DNA of 64,000 nt from Kordiimonadales bacterium (GTDB lineage Bacteria > Pseudomonadota > Alphaproteobacteria > Sphingomonadales > Kordiimonadaceae): contig NVTU01000009.1 of the NCBI GenBank assembly GCA_002401685.1, positions 1 to 64,000 of the forward strand, in the 5' to 3' direction. The notes beneath the pieces are model-generated. The model was not told the origin of the DNA and did not search any database. It saw only the letters and a list, made by a program, of their open reading frames with translations. The translations under genes and the position numbers were made by a program. This document shows, piece by piece, positions 46,683-55,623 of the stretch. Each line of letters starts with the position of its first letter. Positions within the stretch are counted from its first letter, which is position 1.

Positions 46683-47065
46683 AACTGCGCCCCTTTCCGC
46701 TTATACAATCTCTTTTTCGTCGGCTTCTTTACCTCAGGTTCAAGAGCCACAGTTAAATCAATGGAGCTATCCACGCGTGCGCCTGCGGGCCGCTCAGGAA
46801 TGGAACTTGGATCAGCCAACACTTGGCTAGCCTTAGGTGCCATAAGTGCTAAAAATCGATTTGACTGCTCCTGCAACCGATTTGGGCTGGTTTGGTAAGC
46901 AAGTTCCGCCTCAAGAAGTCTGATCGCTCGCTCATCCACTTGAATATCCTGAACAATCTTCCTTACGTTGTCTGTCTTGTCCTGCACCGCCAATTTCAAT
47001 TGCAATACCGCCGCGCCAGATGCCATGGCCGTAATCACCGCCAAGCCTGTCACCATTCTACGCAT
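46679..47065 (-). CDS. ftsL: Cell division protein FtsL
   Basis: Small bitopic divisome protein that with FtsB activates FtsWI. One membrane segment (MVTGLAVITAMASGAAVLQL) is followed by a periplasmic coiled coil (VRKIVQDIQVDERAIRLLEAE) and a basic C-terminal tail. The name rests on position between rsmH and ftsI plus this topology; FtsL sequences are poorly conserved. I chose ATG 47065, which overlaps the rsmH stop and has AAGG upstream, giving 128 residues. The frame opens at 47158, but that start would overlap rsmH by 101 bp. Confidence 0.85.
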   Translation of the reverse strand: MRRMVTGLAVITAMASGAAVLQLKLAVQDKTDNVRKIVQDIQVDERAIRLLEAELAYQTSPNRLQEQSNRFLALMAPKASQVLADPSSIPERPAGARVDSSIDLTVALEPEVKKPTKKRLYKRKGAQL

Positions 47066-48077
47066 CAGAGCCTTCTCCCCACGCAGCAGCCGCTGTACGC
47101 GACCCGACGCGGAGCCGAGCGGAGCGTGCACGTCTGTTAACAGACTGCTCAGCTTCACCCGGCTTCACCGCTCCCTTGGTCTTCAGGTAAAAAGAAGGTG
47201 GCGGCCCCAAGTCTATAATATCAGGCATATGCCTCGATGCTGCGGGCTTACGACCACCCCTTTCAGTCATAAACTTTTTAACGATCCTGTCTTCGAGAGA
47301 ATGAAAGGCCACAACTACAAGCCGACCGTCCTCTTTTAGGCACCGCTCTGAGCCCACAAGTACGCGCTCAAGCTCACCTAGTTCGTCGTTCACATAAATC
47401 CGCAGGGCCTGAAAGGTGCGCGTGGCAGGGTGAATTTGCTTCTTGCCCTTCTTGCGCGGCGGCCGCCCAAGAACGCCTTCAATAATACCGGCTAGCTGCG
47501 CGGTCCGCGTGATAGGCGCTTCAGCCCGCGCTCGAAGAATAGCGGATGCGATCCGGCGAGACTTTCGCTCCTCCCCGAACTTATATATAATATTGGCAAT
47601 ATCGGTTTCGCTATAGTCATTCACAACGTCAGCGGCAGTTTCTCCGCTTTTCCCCATGCGCATATCCAATGGGCCGTCGTTACTGAAAGAGAAACCGCGC
47701 TCGGCCTCATCAAACTGAAAAGAGGAAACGCCGATGTCCAACATCACGCCGTCAACTTTTGGCGTGCCCGCAGCTTCGAGCAAATCGGCAACATCACCGA
47801 AGCAGCCGGTCAATATCTGAAACCTGCCCTCAAACTCTTTAGCGAATGCCTCGGCGCGAACAACAGCATCAGGATCTCGGTCTATGGCAATAATTTTGCA
47901 GTCCGCTGCAAGCAGCACTGCACGGGAATAACCGCCGGCACCGAAAGTACCGTCCACATAAACTTCACCGTCGCGCGGCTCAAGCGCCTTAATAACTTCA
48001 GGGAGCAAAACTGGGATATGGCCATCATCAGCTGAATTATCAGCGTTACTCGGAACTACTGGCCCAGCGCCGGTCAC
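47058..48077 (-). CDS. rsmH: 16S rRNA (cytosine1402-N4)-methyltransferase
   Basis: Methylates C1402 of 16S rRNA in the decoding centre. HIPVLLPEVIKAL, the SAM motif YVDGTFGAGGYSRAVL, AIDRDPDAV, MLDIGVSSFQFDEAERGFSF and DGPLDMRM are diagnostic, as are IHPATRTFQALRIYVNDELGEL and VVAFHSLEDRIVK. 339 residues. It overlaps mraZ by four bases and ftsL slightly. Confidence 0.97.
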   Translation of the reverse strand: MTGAGPVVPSNADNSADDGHIPVLLPEVIKALEPRDGEVYVDGTFGAGGYSRAVLLAADCKIIAIDRDPDAVVRAEAFAKEFEGRFQILTGCFGDVADLLEAAGTPKVDGVMLDIGVSSFQFDEAERGFSFSNDGPLDMRMGKSGETAADVVNDYSETDIANIIYKFGEERKSRRIASAILRARAEAPITRTAQLAGIIEGVLGRPPRKKGKKQIHPATRTFQALRIYVNDELGELERVLVGSERCLKEDGRLVVVAFHSLEDRIVKKFMTERGGRKPAASRHMPDIIDLGPPPSFYLKTKGAVKPGEAEQSVNRRARSARLRVGSRTAAAAWGEGSDA

Positions 48078-48532
48078 TGGTCAAATAAAGCAGGGATATT
48101 ATCCACCGCTTCTTCAATGAAAGTGTCGCTGTCATCATGGTCAACCTCTAGCGCTTCTGGCGCCCAAAGCTCAAAACTATCTCCCACGCCCACGAACGTG
48201 ACCTGATTAGTAATGCCCGCGGCAGCGCGCATTTGTGCTGGTAGCATAACGCGTCCTTCGGAATCAAAAGAGAGGATCGCCGATCCGCCCAGCAGGCGGC
48301 GCACAACTTTGCGCTTCTTAGGCATATCCTGATTAAACTGATTGGCTATGCGATTGTGGAAAACTTTTAGAAACGCCTCATCTGACCCATCGATGTAAGG
48401 TCGGCCCTTCACATAATGCAGGGCAATACCCGAGAAGCCGCCATTTTCCAAAGTCGCACGGAACTGCGACGGAACAGACGTCCGTCCCTTCTTATCGACT
48501 TTCTGCGTATAGCTGGACGTAAAAAATAGCAC
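48074..48532 (-). CDS. mraZ: Transcriptional regulator MraZ
   Basis: SpoVT-AbrB-type DNA-binding protein, first gene of the dcw cluster and usually its own repressor. Two MraZ repeats are present: YTQKVDKKGRTSVPSQFR near the N-terminus and ILSFDSEGRVMLPAQMR near residue 90. The frame opens at TTG 48550, but a GTG at 48532 with AGGGG 9 bases upstream gives the normal start (MLFFTSSYTQKVD), so I prefer it: 152 residues. A G-run (GGGGGG) sits only two bases before the TTG, too close to act as its ribosome site. Confidence 0.92.
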   Translation of the reverse strand: MLFFTSSYTQKVDKKGRTSVPSQFRATLENGGFSGIALHYVKGRPYIDGSDEAFLKVFHNRIANQFNQDMPKKRKVVRRLLGGSAILSFDSEGRVMLPAQMRAAAGITNQVTFVGVGDSFELWAPEALEVDHDDSDTFIEEAVDNIPALFDQ

Positions 48533-48760
48533 GTCGTTAAGCCCCTGCAAGTCCCCCCGGCTTTCGACAATGCGCGAAAACAGGCATTCAGACGCCTATC
48601 TGAACCCGTATGGGATAACATGGATTTTTTCGACTTTCAACGACTTATTAAGACATAAAATGGGAAAACTACCTTACATTGACAAACAACGCCTCATACA
48701 CCCACAAATGATAAGAAACAATATTTCCAGATACTTACAAATTAATGTTGCTAAATAATT

Positions 48761-48796
48761 CCCGTTATGTTCCCGTTTTAATCCCTAGCGAAACCC
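48761..48796 (-). promoter_or_regulatory. Four GGG blocks at 11-bp period, candidate MraZ operator
   Basis: On the mraZ coding strand, GGG occurs at plus-strand positions 48794-48796, 48783-48785, 48772-48774 and 48761-48763, each exactly 11 bp from the next (TAGGGTTTCGC, TAGGGATTAAA, ACGGGAACATA, ACGGGAATTAT). In other bacteria MraZ binds several TGGGN-type direct repeats spaced about one helical turn upstream of mraZ. These are about 230 bp from the mraZ start, inside the 571-bp gap 48533-49103. The rest of that gap shows no gene apart from the terminator at its far end. Confidence 0.45.
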
Positions 48797-49035
48797 TAAA
48801 AAATACACCGTGTTATATTGGCATTTTATTGGATCGCTAACAGGGCATCAGGAATACAGGGTAAGAGTCAGACCAAAATGGCCAAGTACAGGAGAGTGAT
48901 GTCACAGGTCTTGCCGCCGTTTGCAGCGCGGTGCGATCCGCTAGAACATGGCCCGGACTCCATAGAGAAGGCTCACTGTCCCACACAAAGCTCCAAGCAG
49001 GCACGGCGGCAGATTATAGAAAATCAGTACAGAAA

Positions 49036-49056
49036 GAAAACAAGGGCGCGCCCTTG
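49036..49056 (-). terminator. Terminator of the secreted metalloprotease gene
   Basis: CAAGGG-CGCG-CCCTTG (49041-49056) is a perfect stem-loop followed on the minus strand by TTTTCTTT. It lies 48 bp past the stop of the 49104 gene and separates it from the mraZ promoter region. Confidence 0.65.
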
Positions 49057-49103
49057 CCTCTATCAAATCAGCCGTTCAATCGGAGTATTAAGCCTTAGAA
49101 GGG

Positions 49104-51581
49104 CTAGTGAAGCGCCTCACAGTGCCAGCATGCCTCTGCAGATCCAGCACCGATCGGGCTCCCTGGTGGCACGGATGGGGCAACAGGCTTCTTCACCGCC
49201 GGCGTTCTTGCCTGCGCCAAAGCATCGCCAATGCGCGCCCTCATTTCCTGAGCAAAGCTTGCTTGCCTGCCGCCATACCCAGAAAGTCGAGCTCGAACCG
49301 AAGCAATTGTTTGGCGCACATGAGCTCGCACCACAATCGGCGTTGACGGCGATTGCTGTAAGTCAATCAAACGCTCTACTAAACTTGCGACGACAACCGT
49401 ACGCAGACCGAGCATTTTCTGATTTTCCTTTCTAGGAACTTTTACGATCCGGTCCACCACGTGGGTAAACATCGCCTCCAACCGTATTTGTGTATCATCG
49501 CGCATGCTTAGTTCGTAAATGCGCAGCAAACGGGCTGGATGCAAAAGCGCTCCCAGCGTTATGTCCGCCGCCGCCGCAGCGGCACCGGCATGATCAAACA
49601 GAGGCCTTGCCGGCCCAGAAAATACCTCACGCCGAAACTGCGGATCACCGCCCGCACGGCCAAGCGGCGTCAGAGCAGCAAGCACATCATCGCTCAAGTC
49701 AAGCGCTTGCGGCGAGATGGTACTCAGCAACAATTCAAGTGCCTCTAGCTGTTTCTCTGCCTTAACCGGGACCGCGGCGCTTCTGCCATCCCCTTGATGC
49801 CTATAAGTAAAGTCGTATCCACCGAGGTATTTTGCTGCGGCCGCCAACTGATACCTGTGATAAAGATACAAAGGTACGATCTTGGTTTGTAACGCCTTAT
49901 AACTTTCACCGGAGCGTAAGTTTTTACCGCCAAAACGGTCCAGCGCGTAACGGCGCACCTGCATGGTTTTGGTTAAGCTCTGGAGGGCATCCTCGCCCGT
50001 ATCCCACACTGCACCTTTTGCGTGCCCTGTGCCGACCGAACGGCTGTCGCCGTCAGATACATAGAGCAGACCTGCGGCGTCAGCTTCTGCAATCAGTGCA
50101 GCCTGCGCAGCCTTTTCATCAGTTCCCTGATAGTCACCATACAAGAACTTTGCAGTCCAGATATCCCAGGCACCAACGCCCACACCATATGTCTTTGAAA
50201 AATCGAGGTCGCCTTCTGCACTTAAGCTCACGTCAGGTGCCGGGTAATCCATAACACTAGCGCGATCACCGTAGGTACTAGCAGCCATATTGTGGGCAAA
50301 ACCGAGCGAATGGCCAATCTCGTGCGCAGAGAGCTGTCGAATGCGGGCAAGTGCCAATTCAACGGGGTCATCAGCGGCACCTGTGCCTGTTTTTGCAGTG
50401 CCAGCAAGGGCCTCAAATATTTTAATATCCTGTCTAACACGCAGAGAGCCTAGTAAGACCACGCCGCGCAGCGCTTCGCCTGTACGGGGATCATCAAGTG
50501 CCGCGCCGTATGACCAACCGCGCGTCGCCCTGTGCACCCAGTTCACGACATTATAACGAGCATCCAGCGGGTGCACGCCTGTTGGCAGTATTTCAGCTTT
50601 ATACCCACCAGGGAAACCTGCTGCCTCGAATGCATCTTCCCACCAACGTGCGCCGTCGAGCAAAGCCCCGCGTATAGGTTCAGGGGCACCGTTATCGATA
50701 TAGAATACTATTGGATTGATGACCTTGCCGTCGGTGTCCTTTTGTAGCCGGAAGCGGCGTGCCAACCGCACGACAGTATCGCCTGTCAGCGGTGCAGACA
50801 TATCAATGTGCGAAACGCTAATGACGCCGGCGCGTTCATCGTCGCCGCGCATTTCATACCCAGGCTCCGGTAATTTTAGAAATGTCGTATGTGCTATCAG
50901 CGTTACAGCATCTGGATTAGGTGTCGTCGTGCGAATTTCGCTGCCAAGCTTAGTTCCGCCGTAAGTAACGTACGCATCAAATTCCATATTTATGGGGAAA
51001 CTGTACGCGGCCTGAGTATCTACATAGGACCTTTCTTGGTCGAGCTTCACTTTACCCTGACCGCGCGAAGAAAGCCGGGCTACAACACCAACTGCGTCAC
51101 GCGTCAGGAAGCCACTAAGGTCAATCAAAAGTTTTCCGGTTGCTTCCTCGGTTTCAACAATTTTGGTTGACCAAATAATCGATTCCGCGAAGCTGGTCTT
51201 CACGGCTCTTTTCTCAGCTGCGTTATTTGCGCTCGCGCGAAAACGCGTATTTTCGATCACCGCCATTATGCGATCACCTGCCCTGCGGAAGCTAAGAATC
51301 TCACTCCCAGTGGGCAGACTGCGATCAAGCCCAAGTGGGTTGGACCCTAGGCCACCTGTCAAATAAGCCGCGTATATATAGCGACCATAGCCTCCCCCAG
51401 CATCTTCAGAAAGCGCCAGATAGACCTTGGCCGTGTCGTGGTCAATATAGCTTTCAATCAAGCCCTCTCGCTTTTCTAGCTCCGCTATTTTTTCTGCAAA
51501 GTCCGCGGTCGCCGGCACCGAGCCAAACGCAAACACCAACCCTGTGACAGCCAATATTGTTTTAGAAAAAATACGACGCAT
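49104..51581 (-). CDS. Secreted zinc-dependent metalloprotease (DUF5117-type, metzincin-like)
   Basis: An 825-residue exported protein with a signal peptide (ILAVTGLVFAFGSVPATA, cut near residue 26). The extended zinc motif HEIGHSLGFAHN (His420, His424, His430 with Glu421) and a later MDYPAP turn (SVMDYPAPDVS) give the metzincin pattern. The preceding beta-rich region, which starts FAEKIAELEKREGLIESYID and includes WWEDAFEAAGFPGG, matches the large DUF5117/DUF4953-type zinc protease family of bacterial outer layers. It ends with two cysteines (EACWHCEALH). The substrate is unknown. Monocistronic, same direction as the dcw cluster. Confidence 0.87.
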   Translation of the reverse strand: MRRIFSKTILAVTGLVFAFGSVPATADFAEKIAELEKREGLIESYIDHDTAKVYLALSEDAGGGYGRYIYAAYLTGGLGSNPLGLDRSLPTGSEILSFRRAGDRIMAVIENTRFRASANNAAEKRAVKTSFAESIIWSTKIVETEEATGKLLIDLSGFLTRDAVGVVARLSSRGQGKVKLDQERSYVDTQAAYSFPINMEFDAYVTYGGTKLGSEIRTTTPNPDAVTLIAHTTFLKLPEPGYEMRGDDERAGVISVSHIDMSAPLTGDTVVRLARRFRLQKDTDGKVINPIVFYIDNGAPEPIRGALLDGARWWEDAFEAAGFPGGYKAEILPTGVHPLDARYNVVNWVHRATRGWSYGAALDDPRTGEALRGVVLLGSLRVRQDIKIFEALAGTAKTGTGAADDPVELALARIRQLSAHEIGHSLGFAHNMAASTYGDRASVMDYPAPDVSLSAEGDLDFSKTYGVGVGAWDIWTAKFLYGDYQGTDEKAAQAALIAEADAAGLLYVSDGDSRSVGTGHAKGAVWDTGEDALQSLTKTMQVRRYALDRFGGKNLRSGESYKALQTKIVPLYLYHRYQLAAAAKYLGGYDFTYRHQGDGRSAAVPVKAEKQLEALELLLSTISPQALDLSDDVLAALTPLGRAGGDPQFRREVFSGPARPLFDHAGAAAAAADITLGALLHPARLLRIYELSMRDDTQIRLEAMFTHVVDRIVKVPRKENQKMLGLRTVVVASLVERLIDLQQSPSTPIVVRAHVRQTIASVRARLSGYGGRQASFAQEMRARIGDALAQARTPAVKKPVAPSVPPGSPIGAGSAEACWHCEALH

Positions 51582-51730
51582 GGAAATTCCCTGACCTGTT
51601 CAAAAAGCACCCGACTTTTATAGTTCGAGCGACCTTAATGGAAAGCCAGAGAAAGAAAAGACCGAAGCACATTTATTTGATAGCGCATGCAATATTCAGC
51701 GATGGCTGGCCACCAAATTACATCAAAAGC

Positions 51731-51768
51731 TTAGGCCGGCGGGTCCCAGCGCCAATGGATTGGCCTAA
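51731..51768 (-). terminator. Probable terminator after the M24 gene
   Basis: TTAGGCC (51731-51737) pairs with GGCCTAA (51762-51768) around a 24-base loop; on the minus strand GCTTTTG follows. The long loop makes it a moderate candidate. Confidence 0.4.
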
Positions 51769-51770
51769 TT

Positions 51771-52604
51771 TTACGTAGCAGCCCAAGCACGAACGTGCGG
51801 CAAGTCGTCATCAAGCCAATAAGCATCATCGTCTGTAATAACGAGAATTTCCTCAAACTTCACTCCAACGCCGTCCACAGCAAAATGCGGCTCCACAGCC
51901 CACAACCCAGGGAATGGTTTATGCCCCGATGTGCGCCTGTGGTTCCAATTGGGGCTATCATTTTGCCAACCTTTATTAGCGGCAATGCTTTTCCACAACA
52001 GCCAGAAAACGTGCCGAACGCTAAGCTGCTTAATGGTGAAGCGGTTCCAAAACCGATTTTTCACTTTATAGACCCGGTGCCCTAGCACCTCGCCGATATG
52101 CTTACGATGACAATTCTCTGCGCCGAGCGCTTCAATCATCCGGTTTGTGTGGTTCTCGATATCACGAAACTCAACCTGCGCTTTGACCTTCTCCAGAATT
52201 TGCTCGCGAAAAGCCTTGAGTTCTGGATAGAGCTTTTTGTGCAGTGCGTTTTCGCCAAAGGTCGTCGAAAGTGACGTATCAACGATATAGCCTTCATATA
52301 TGGGCGCCGCATCAAGGATGATCGGCGAGTTTTCTTCCAGCTTTTTATCAGTGGCCAACGCTTCTGTCGGCCCGAACTTGCCCGGGTACCCGGTTCGCTC
52401 ACCGAACAGCGCTACCGGCACATGGAAATAAGTATGAACCCCCTGCTCGTGAAAGCGTTTACGTAAAAGCCGCGCTGCTTCAATCTCGGTCATACCAAGC
52501 TTGAGCTCGGCCGCAACGCTTTCAAGAGTATCATACGACTTCCGTTGAAATCGCTTAAATTTTGCCAACTCAGTTTCGTCAAAATACTTATATTTCAAAC
52601 TCAT
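51771..52604 (-). CDS. M24-family (creatinase/prolidase fold) metallopeptidase-like protein
   Basis: Pita-bread-fold protein of 277 residues. Candidate dinuclear metal ligands are the two Asp of ILDAAPIYEGYIVDTSLSTTF, a His (GHRVYK or nearby PHFAVDG) and Glu residues in WAVEPHFAVDGVGVKFEEIL. That follows the Asp-Asp-His-Glu-Glu order, but the middle is unusual: a Trp/Arg-rich insert (LSVRHVFWLLWKSIAANKGW) separates them. It may be a non-peptidase member. I chose ATG 52604, with AGGAGG 5 bases upstream; the open frame to 52763 runs into rnpB and is rejected. Confidence 0.78.
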   Translation of the reverse strand: MSLKYKYFDETELAKFKRFQRKSYDTLESVAAELKLGMTEIEAARLLRKRFHEQGVHTYFHVPVALFGERTGYPGKFGPTEALATDKKLEENSPIILDAAPIYEGYIVDTSLSTTFGENALHKKLYPELKAFREQILEKVKAQVEFRDIENHTNRMIEALGAENCHRKHIGEVLGHRVYKVKNRFWNRFTIKQLSVRHVFWLLWKSIAANKGWQNDSPNWNHRRTSGHKPFPGLWAVEPHFAVDGVGVKFEEILVITDDDAYWLDDDLPHVRAWAAT

Positions 52605-52697
52605 AACGCCCTCCTGCAGCATTTGAGCGAAACTATAGTCCGGCTGACCAGTCATACAAAACGCTAAATCACAGGACGCTAAGTATAAGAGAAAAGC

Positions 52698-53101
<404 letters not shown>

Positions 53102-53107
53102 GGTTGC

Positions 53108-53136
53108 TATCAACCATTTGCCGGGCGGCGGGTCAA
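53108..53136 (-). promoter_or_regulatory. Promoter of rnpB
   Basis: The minus strand carries -35 TTGACC (53131-53136), an exact 17-base spacer, and -10 TTGATA (53108-53113). The predicted start, seven bases downstream, coincides with the first base of the terminal helix of the RNA (53101). Confidence 0.75.
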
Positions 53137-53270
53137 GCGCCTAAAACTCGAGTGCGGCAATTCCGCCAAATATGTCTGTTGCGCTGGTGCCTCATTTCGG
53201 GCAAAGTCCGCGCTTAATAACAAGATCCCAAGCTAGTGCTGGGACTAACTGAGAATATTTGAGTAGAATA

Positions 53271-53492
53271 ATGAAAAAATTGGCTGCCCTGACCGCAATT
53301 TTGATGCTTTCCGCCTGTAGCTTCTTCAGTGAAGATGAAGAAGTAATCGTTTTTGATACGGTGCTTGGTCCTGAAACTGAAGACCAAATTAAACAGCTAC
53401 CAAATACGCTTGTTGGCGACACAGAAAACGCGCGTTATACAACTGTAGCGAAAAAAGGCGAAGGTATGGAATCGGAAGACGGCACCGATTAA
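53271..53492 (+). CDS. Small lipoprotein of unknown function
   Basis: A 73-residue protein with a lipoprotein signal peptide (MKKLAALTAILMLSAC, lipidated Cys16, next residue Ser, so probably sorted to the outer membrane). The mature part is acidic (SEDEEVIVF), contains LPNTLVGDTENARYTT, and ends in a Glu/Asp/Gly-rich tail. The frame opens four codons earlier, but ATG 53271 gives a clean signal peptide. It is divergent from rnpB. I do not recognise the family. Confidence 0.72.
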   Translation: MKKLAALTAILMLSACSFFSEDEEVIVFDTVLGPETEDQIKQLPNTLVGDTENARYTTVAKKGEGMESEDGTD

Positions 53493-53541
53493 TGAGCCAT
53501 ACAGCACAAGCAGCCACTAAAATCCGGTTAGTGGCCCGCGT

Positions 53542-54204
53542 CTAAGTCCCATACAACTTCAAAAATATTTTTACAGTATCTTCGACATTCTCTTGGATTT
53601 GTTTTTCACTGATCGTGTCTATGAGACCGATTGATCTTAAGAAATGCACCTTGCCTTTCAACAGGGTACTCAAAAGATCCGCCGCCTTCGACGTATTACC
53701 GATTGAAAGCGCCCCTTGGTCGATCCAGTGCTGTAAAAATTCCTGCAATTTTCCGTGCATAGCCTGTGGGCCTGCGTTCCAATAGATTTTTGCAAACTCC
53801 AAGCCCTTTGGTGCCGAGGTTACAAGCAAATTGGCCATCGCCACGCTGTCATCCCCGAGAAGAAGCCGCGCGAATTTATCGCACACCGCTCGCAAATCCG
53901 CTTCAAGCGAATGCTCTTCCACGTTTTCAAGCGCGGTATCCGGCGAATAACGTTTTACAGCCAAGCTGATTGCTTCGCTGCACAAAACTTCTTTGCAAGC
54001 AAAATGGCTGTAGACCGTTTGCTTCGATACACCTGCTCGCTTAGCGATGTCGTCCATGCTGGTCCCATCAAAGCCTTTTTCAAGGAATAAGCGGCTTGCA
54101 GCATTGATGATGGCCTTATTTTTGCTGGTATCGCGCGGCCGACCGCGGGCTGTCTTTTGCTTCGTTTTACGTGGATTTTCTTTCGAAGTAGCCGTCACAA
54201 ACAC
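53542..54204 (-). CDS. TetR-family transcriptional regulator
   Basis: A 220-residue repressor. After a basic Lys/Arg-rich leader, the TetR DNA-binding domain spans about residues 28-76 (IINAASRLFLEKGFDGTSMD, DIAKRAGVSKQTVYSHFACK). The C-terminal ligand domain resembles the AefR-like group linked to efflux pumps. It is divergent from the membrane-fusion/RND pair, and the palindrome at 54390-54407 between them is its likely site. Its start is 262 bp from the first efflux gene. Confidence 0.9.
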   Translation of the reverse strand: MFVTATSKENPRKTKQKTARGRPRDTSKNKAIINAASRLFLEKGFDGTSMDDIAKRAGVSKQTVYSHFACKEVLCSEAISLAVKRYSPDTALENVEEHSLEADLRAVCDKFARLLLGDDSVAMANLLVTSAPKGLEFAKIYWNAGPQAMHGKLQEFLQHWIDQGALSIGNTSKAADLLSTLLKGKVHFLRSIGLIDTISEKQIQENVEDTVKIFLKLYGT

Positions 54205-54389
54205 AGTCCCTTACTGAAGTACATAGAAGCCATTTTCTACTTGTAAAATAAAAAACACAACCAGTGGACGTTATTATCTTCGCATTTTTGCAAACGTCAG
54301 ATACCGTATAAATATCAATCGCCTGCGGCAGAAGCAAGACTTCATAATTTTGACGGGTGACGAGCATTAAAATATATTTTTTTGAATTA

Positions 54390-54407
54390 CTGGACTAATG
54401 AGTCCAG
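54390..54407 (+). promoter_or_regulatory. Operator palindrome of the TetR/RND locus
   Basis: CTGGACT (54390-54396), AATG, AGTCCAG (54401-54407): perfect 7-bp arms. A TTGAAT -35-like hexamer (54382-54387) and CAGATA/TATAGA -10-like hexamers flank or overlap it, so a bound repressor would block the efflux promoter. Confidence 0.6.
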
Positions 54408-54465
54408 ATAACCATATAGAGTGTAAGATCCTACAGAAACCGAGGCCCATTTAGAGTAAGAACCC

Positions 54466-55608
54466 ATGCGTCAGAACCAAAACTTTGCCAAGAAACCCTT
54501 TTTCAAAGCGGCCATCTATATATGCATTGCAGCGGCGGCTAGTGGTGCGCTCGCACTTAGATTGACGGCACAAAGTAAGACAGCTGATGATAGTTTGGGG
54601 GCCCTTCCGGTCCGCACGACTGTCGTAAAGATTGAACCTGGATATTTTTCTAAACGGTCCTTTACGGGGCGTGCGGTTGCCGGGCGCACCAGTCAGTTGG
54701 CGTTCGAGCGCGGTGGCAAAGTTATCGCCATTGCAGTGGACCTGGGACACACTGTCAAAACAGGCGATATGCTAGCTACGCTGGATACAGCACGGCTTGC
54801 AGCCACAAAAGACCAGCTTATTGCGCAACGCGAAGAGGCCAAAGCAAAACTAGACCTCGCCACCCGCACGCTCACCCGTGCACGAGATACATTTAAACAA
54901 GGTCACGCATCCGCCCAGCGCTTGGACGAGGCAGAGGCAAACGCGATCGGGCTAAGAGCGAGTGTGACAATGCTAACCGCTTCACTTGCGGCAGTGGACG
55001 TTGATATCAGTTCCTCAAGTATAAAAGCGCCTTTTAACGGCACAATAACTGCGCGCATGCTGGATGAAGGCACGGTCGTCGTCCCGGGTACGGCCTTACT
55101 TGAGCTCACTGAGACAGACCGTATGGAAGGGCATATCGGCATGCCTCCAGAACATGCCACAGCTGTCAAAAACGGGGCCTCCGTTGAACTTTATGACGGT
55201 CGAAGCACGTTAATCGAGGGCCCAAATCTCCGATCGGTTTTGCCAAACATAGAAGGTCGCACTCGGACAGTAATGGTAACCTTTGATTTGCCCGCCAACT
55301 CGGTTTCCCGAGGGGAGCTTGTTAGCGCGGTGGTGCAAGACTGGCGAGAAGCCACGGGGTCCTGGTTGCCGCTACGCGCCCTGTCATCGGATGTCAGAGG
55401 CTTATGGCGTGTCTACAAAGTGGTCACCCGGAACGGCGCCGCTCAGGTGCAATTCGAAAATGTGCAAATATTATATTCGGACGCTAACCGAGCCTTTGTG
55501 ACAGGCACGCTTTCGCACGGTGACATCGTAATCTCAGACGGCGTAGCCCGGTTAGCGCCTGGCCAGCGCGTAAGCCTTGGCACCAGCACAGCCCAACAGC
55601 TCAAATAA
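54466..55608 (+). CDS. RND efflux periplasmic adaptor (membrane fusion) subunit
   Basis: A 380-residue HlyD/AcrA-type adaptor that links an RND pump to an outer-membrane channel. N-terminal membrane segment (FKAAIYICIAAAASGALALRL), then the first lipoyl half (AFERGGKVIAIAVDLGHTVK), a coiled-coil hairpin (DQLIAQREEAKAKLDLATRT ... DTFKQGHASAQRLDEAEANA), the second lipoyl half (SSIKAPFNGTITARMLDEG) and the beta-barrel and membrane-proximal domains. First gene of the operon, 15 bp before the pump. No outer-membrane TolC-like gene follows. Confidence 0.93.
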   Translation: MRQNQNFAKKPFFKAAIYICIAAAASGALALRLTAQSKTADDSLGALPVRTTVVKIEPGYFSKRSFTGRAVAGRTSQLAFERGGKVIAIAVDLGHTVKTGDMLATLDTARLAATKDQLIAQREEAKAKLDLATRTLTRARDTFKQGHASAQRLDEAEANAIGLRASVTMLTASLAAVDVDISSSSIKAPFNGTITARMLDEGTVVVPGTALLELTETDRMEGHIGMPPEHATAVKNGASVELYDGRSTLIEGPNLRSVLPNIEGRTRTVMVTFDLPANSVSRGELVSAVVQDWREATGSWLPLRALSSDVRGLWRVYKVVTRNGAAQVQFENVQILYSDANRAFVTGTLSHGDIVISDGVARLAPGQRVSLGTSTAQQLK

Positions 55609-55623
55609 AGAGAGGCTACCTCA

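Noticed and set aside
47066-47158. Long start for ftsL at 47158
   Set aside because: It would overlap rsmH by 101 bp; ATG 47065 has a ribosome site and gives normal FtsL length.
48533-48550. TTG start of mraZ at 48550
   Set aside because: The GTG at 48532 has a well-spaced AGGGG and matches the family N-terminus; the TTG has a G-run only two bases away.
48818-49435. 205-codon plus-strand ORF
   Set aside because: It overlaps the 3' end of the metalloprotease gene and its terminator and has no recognisable features.
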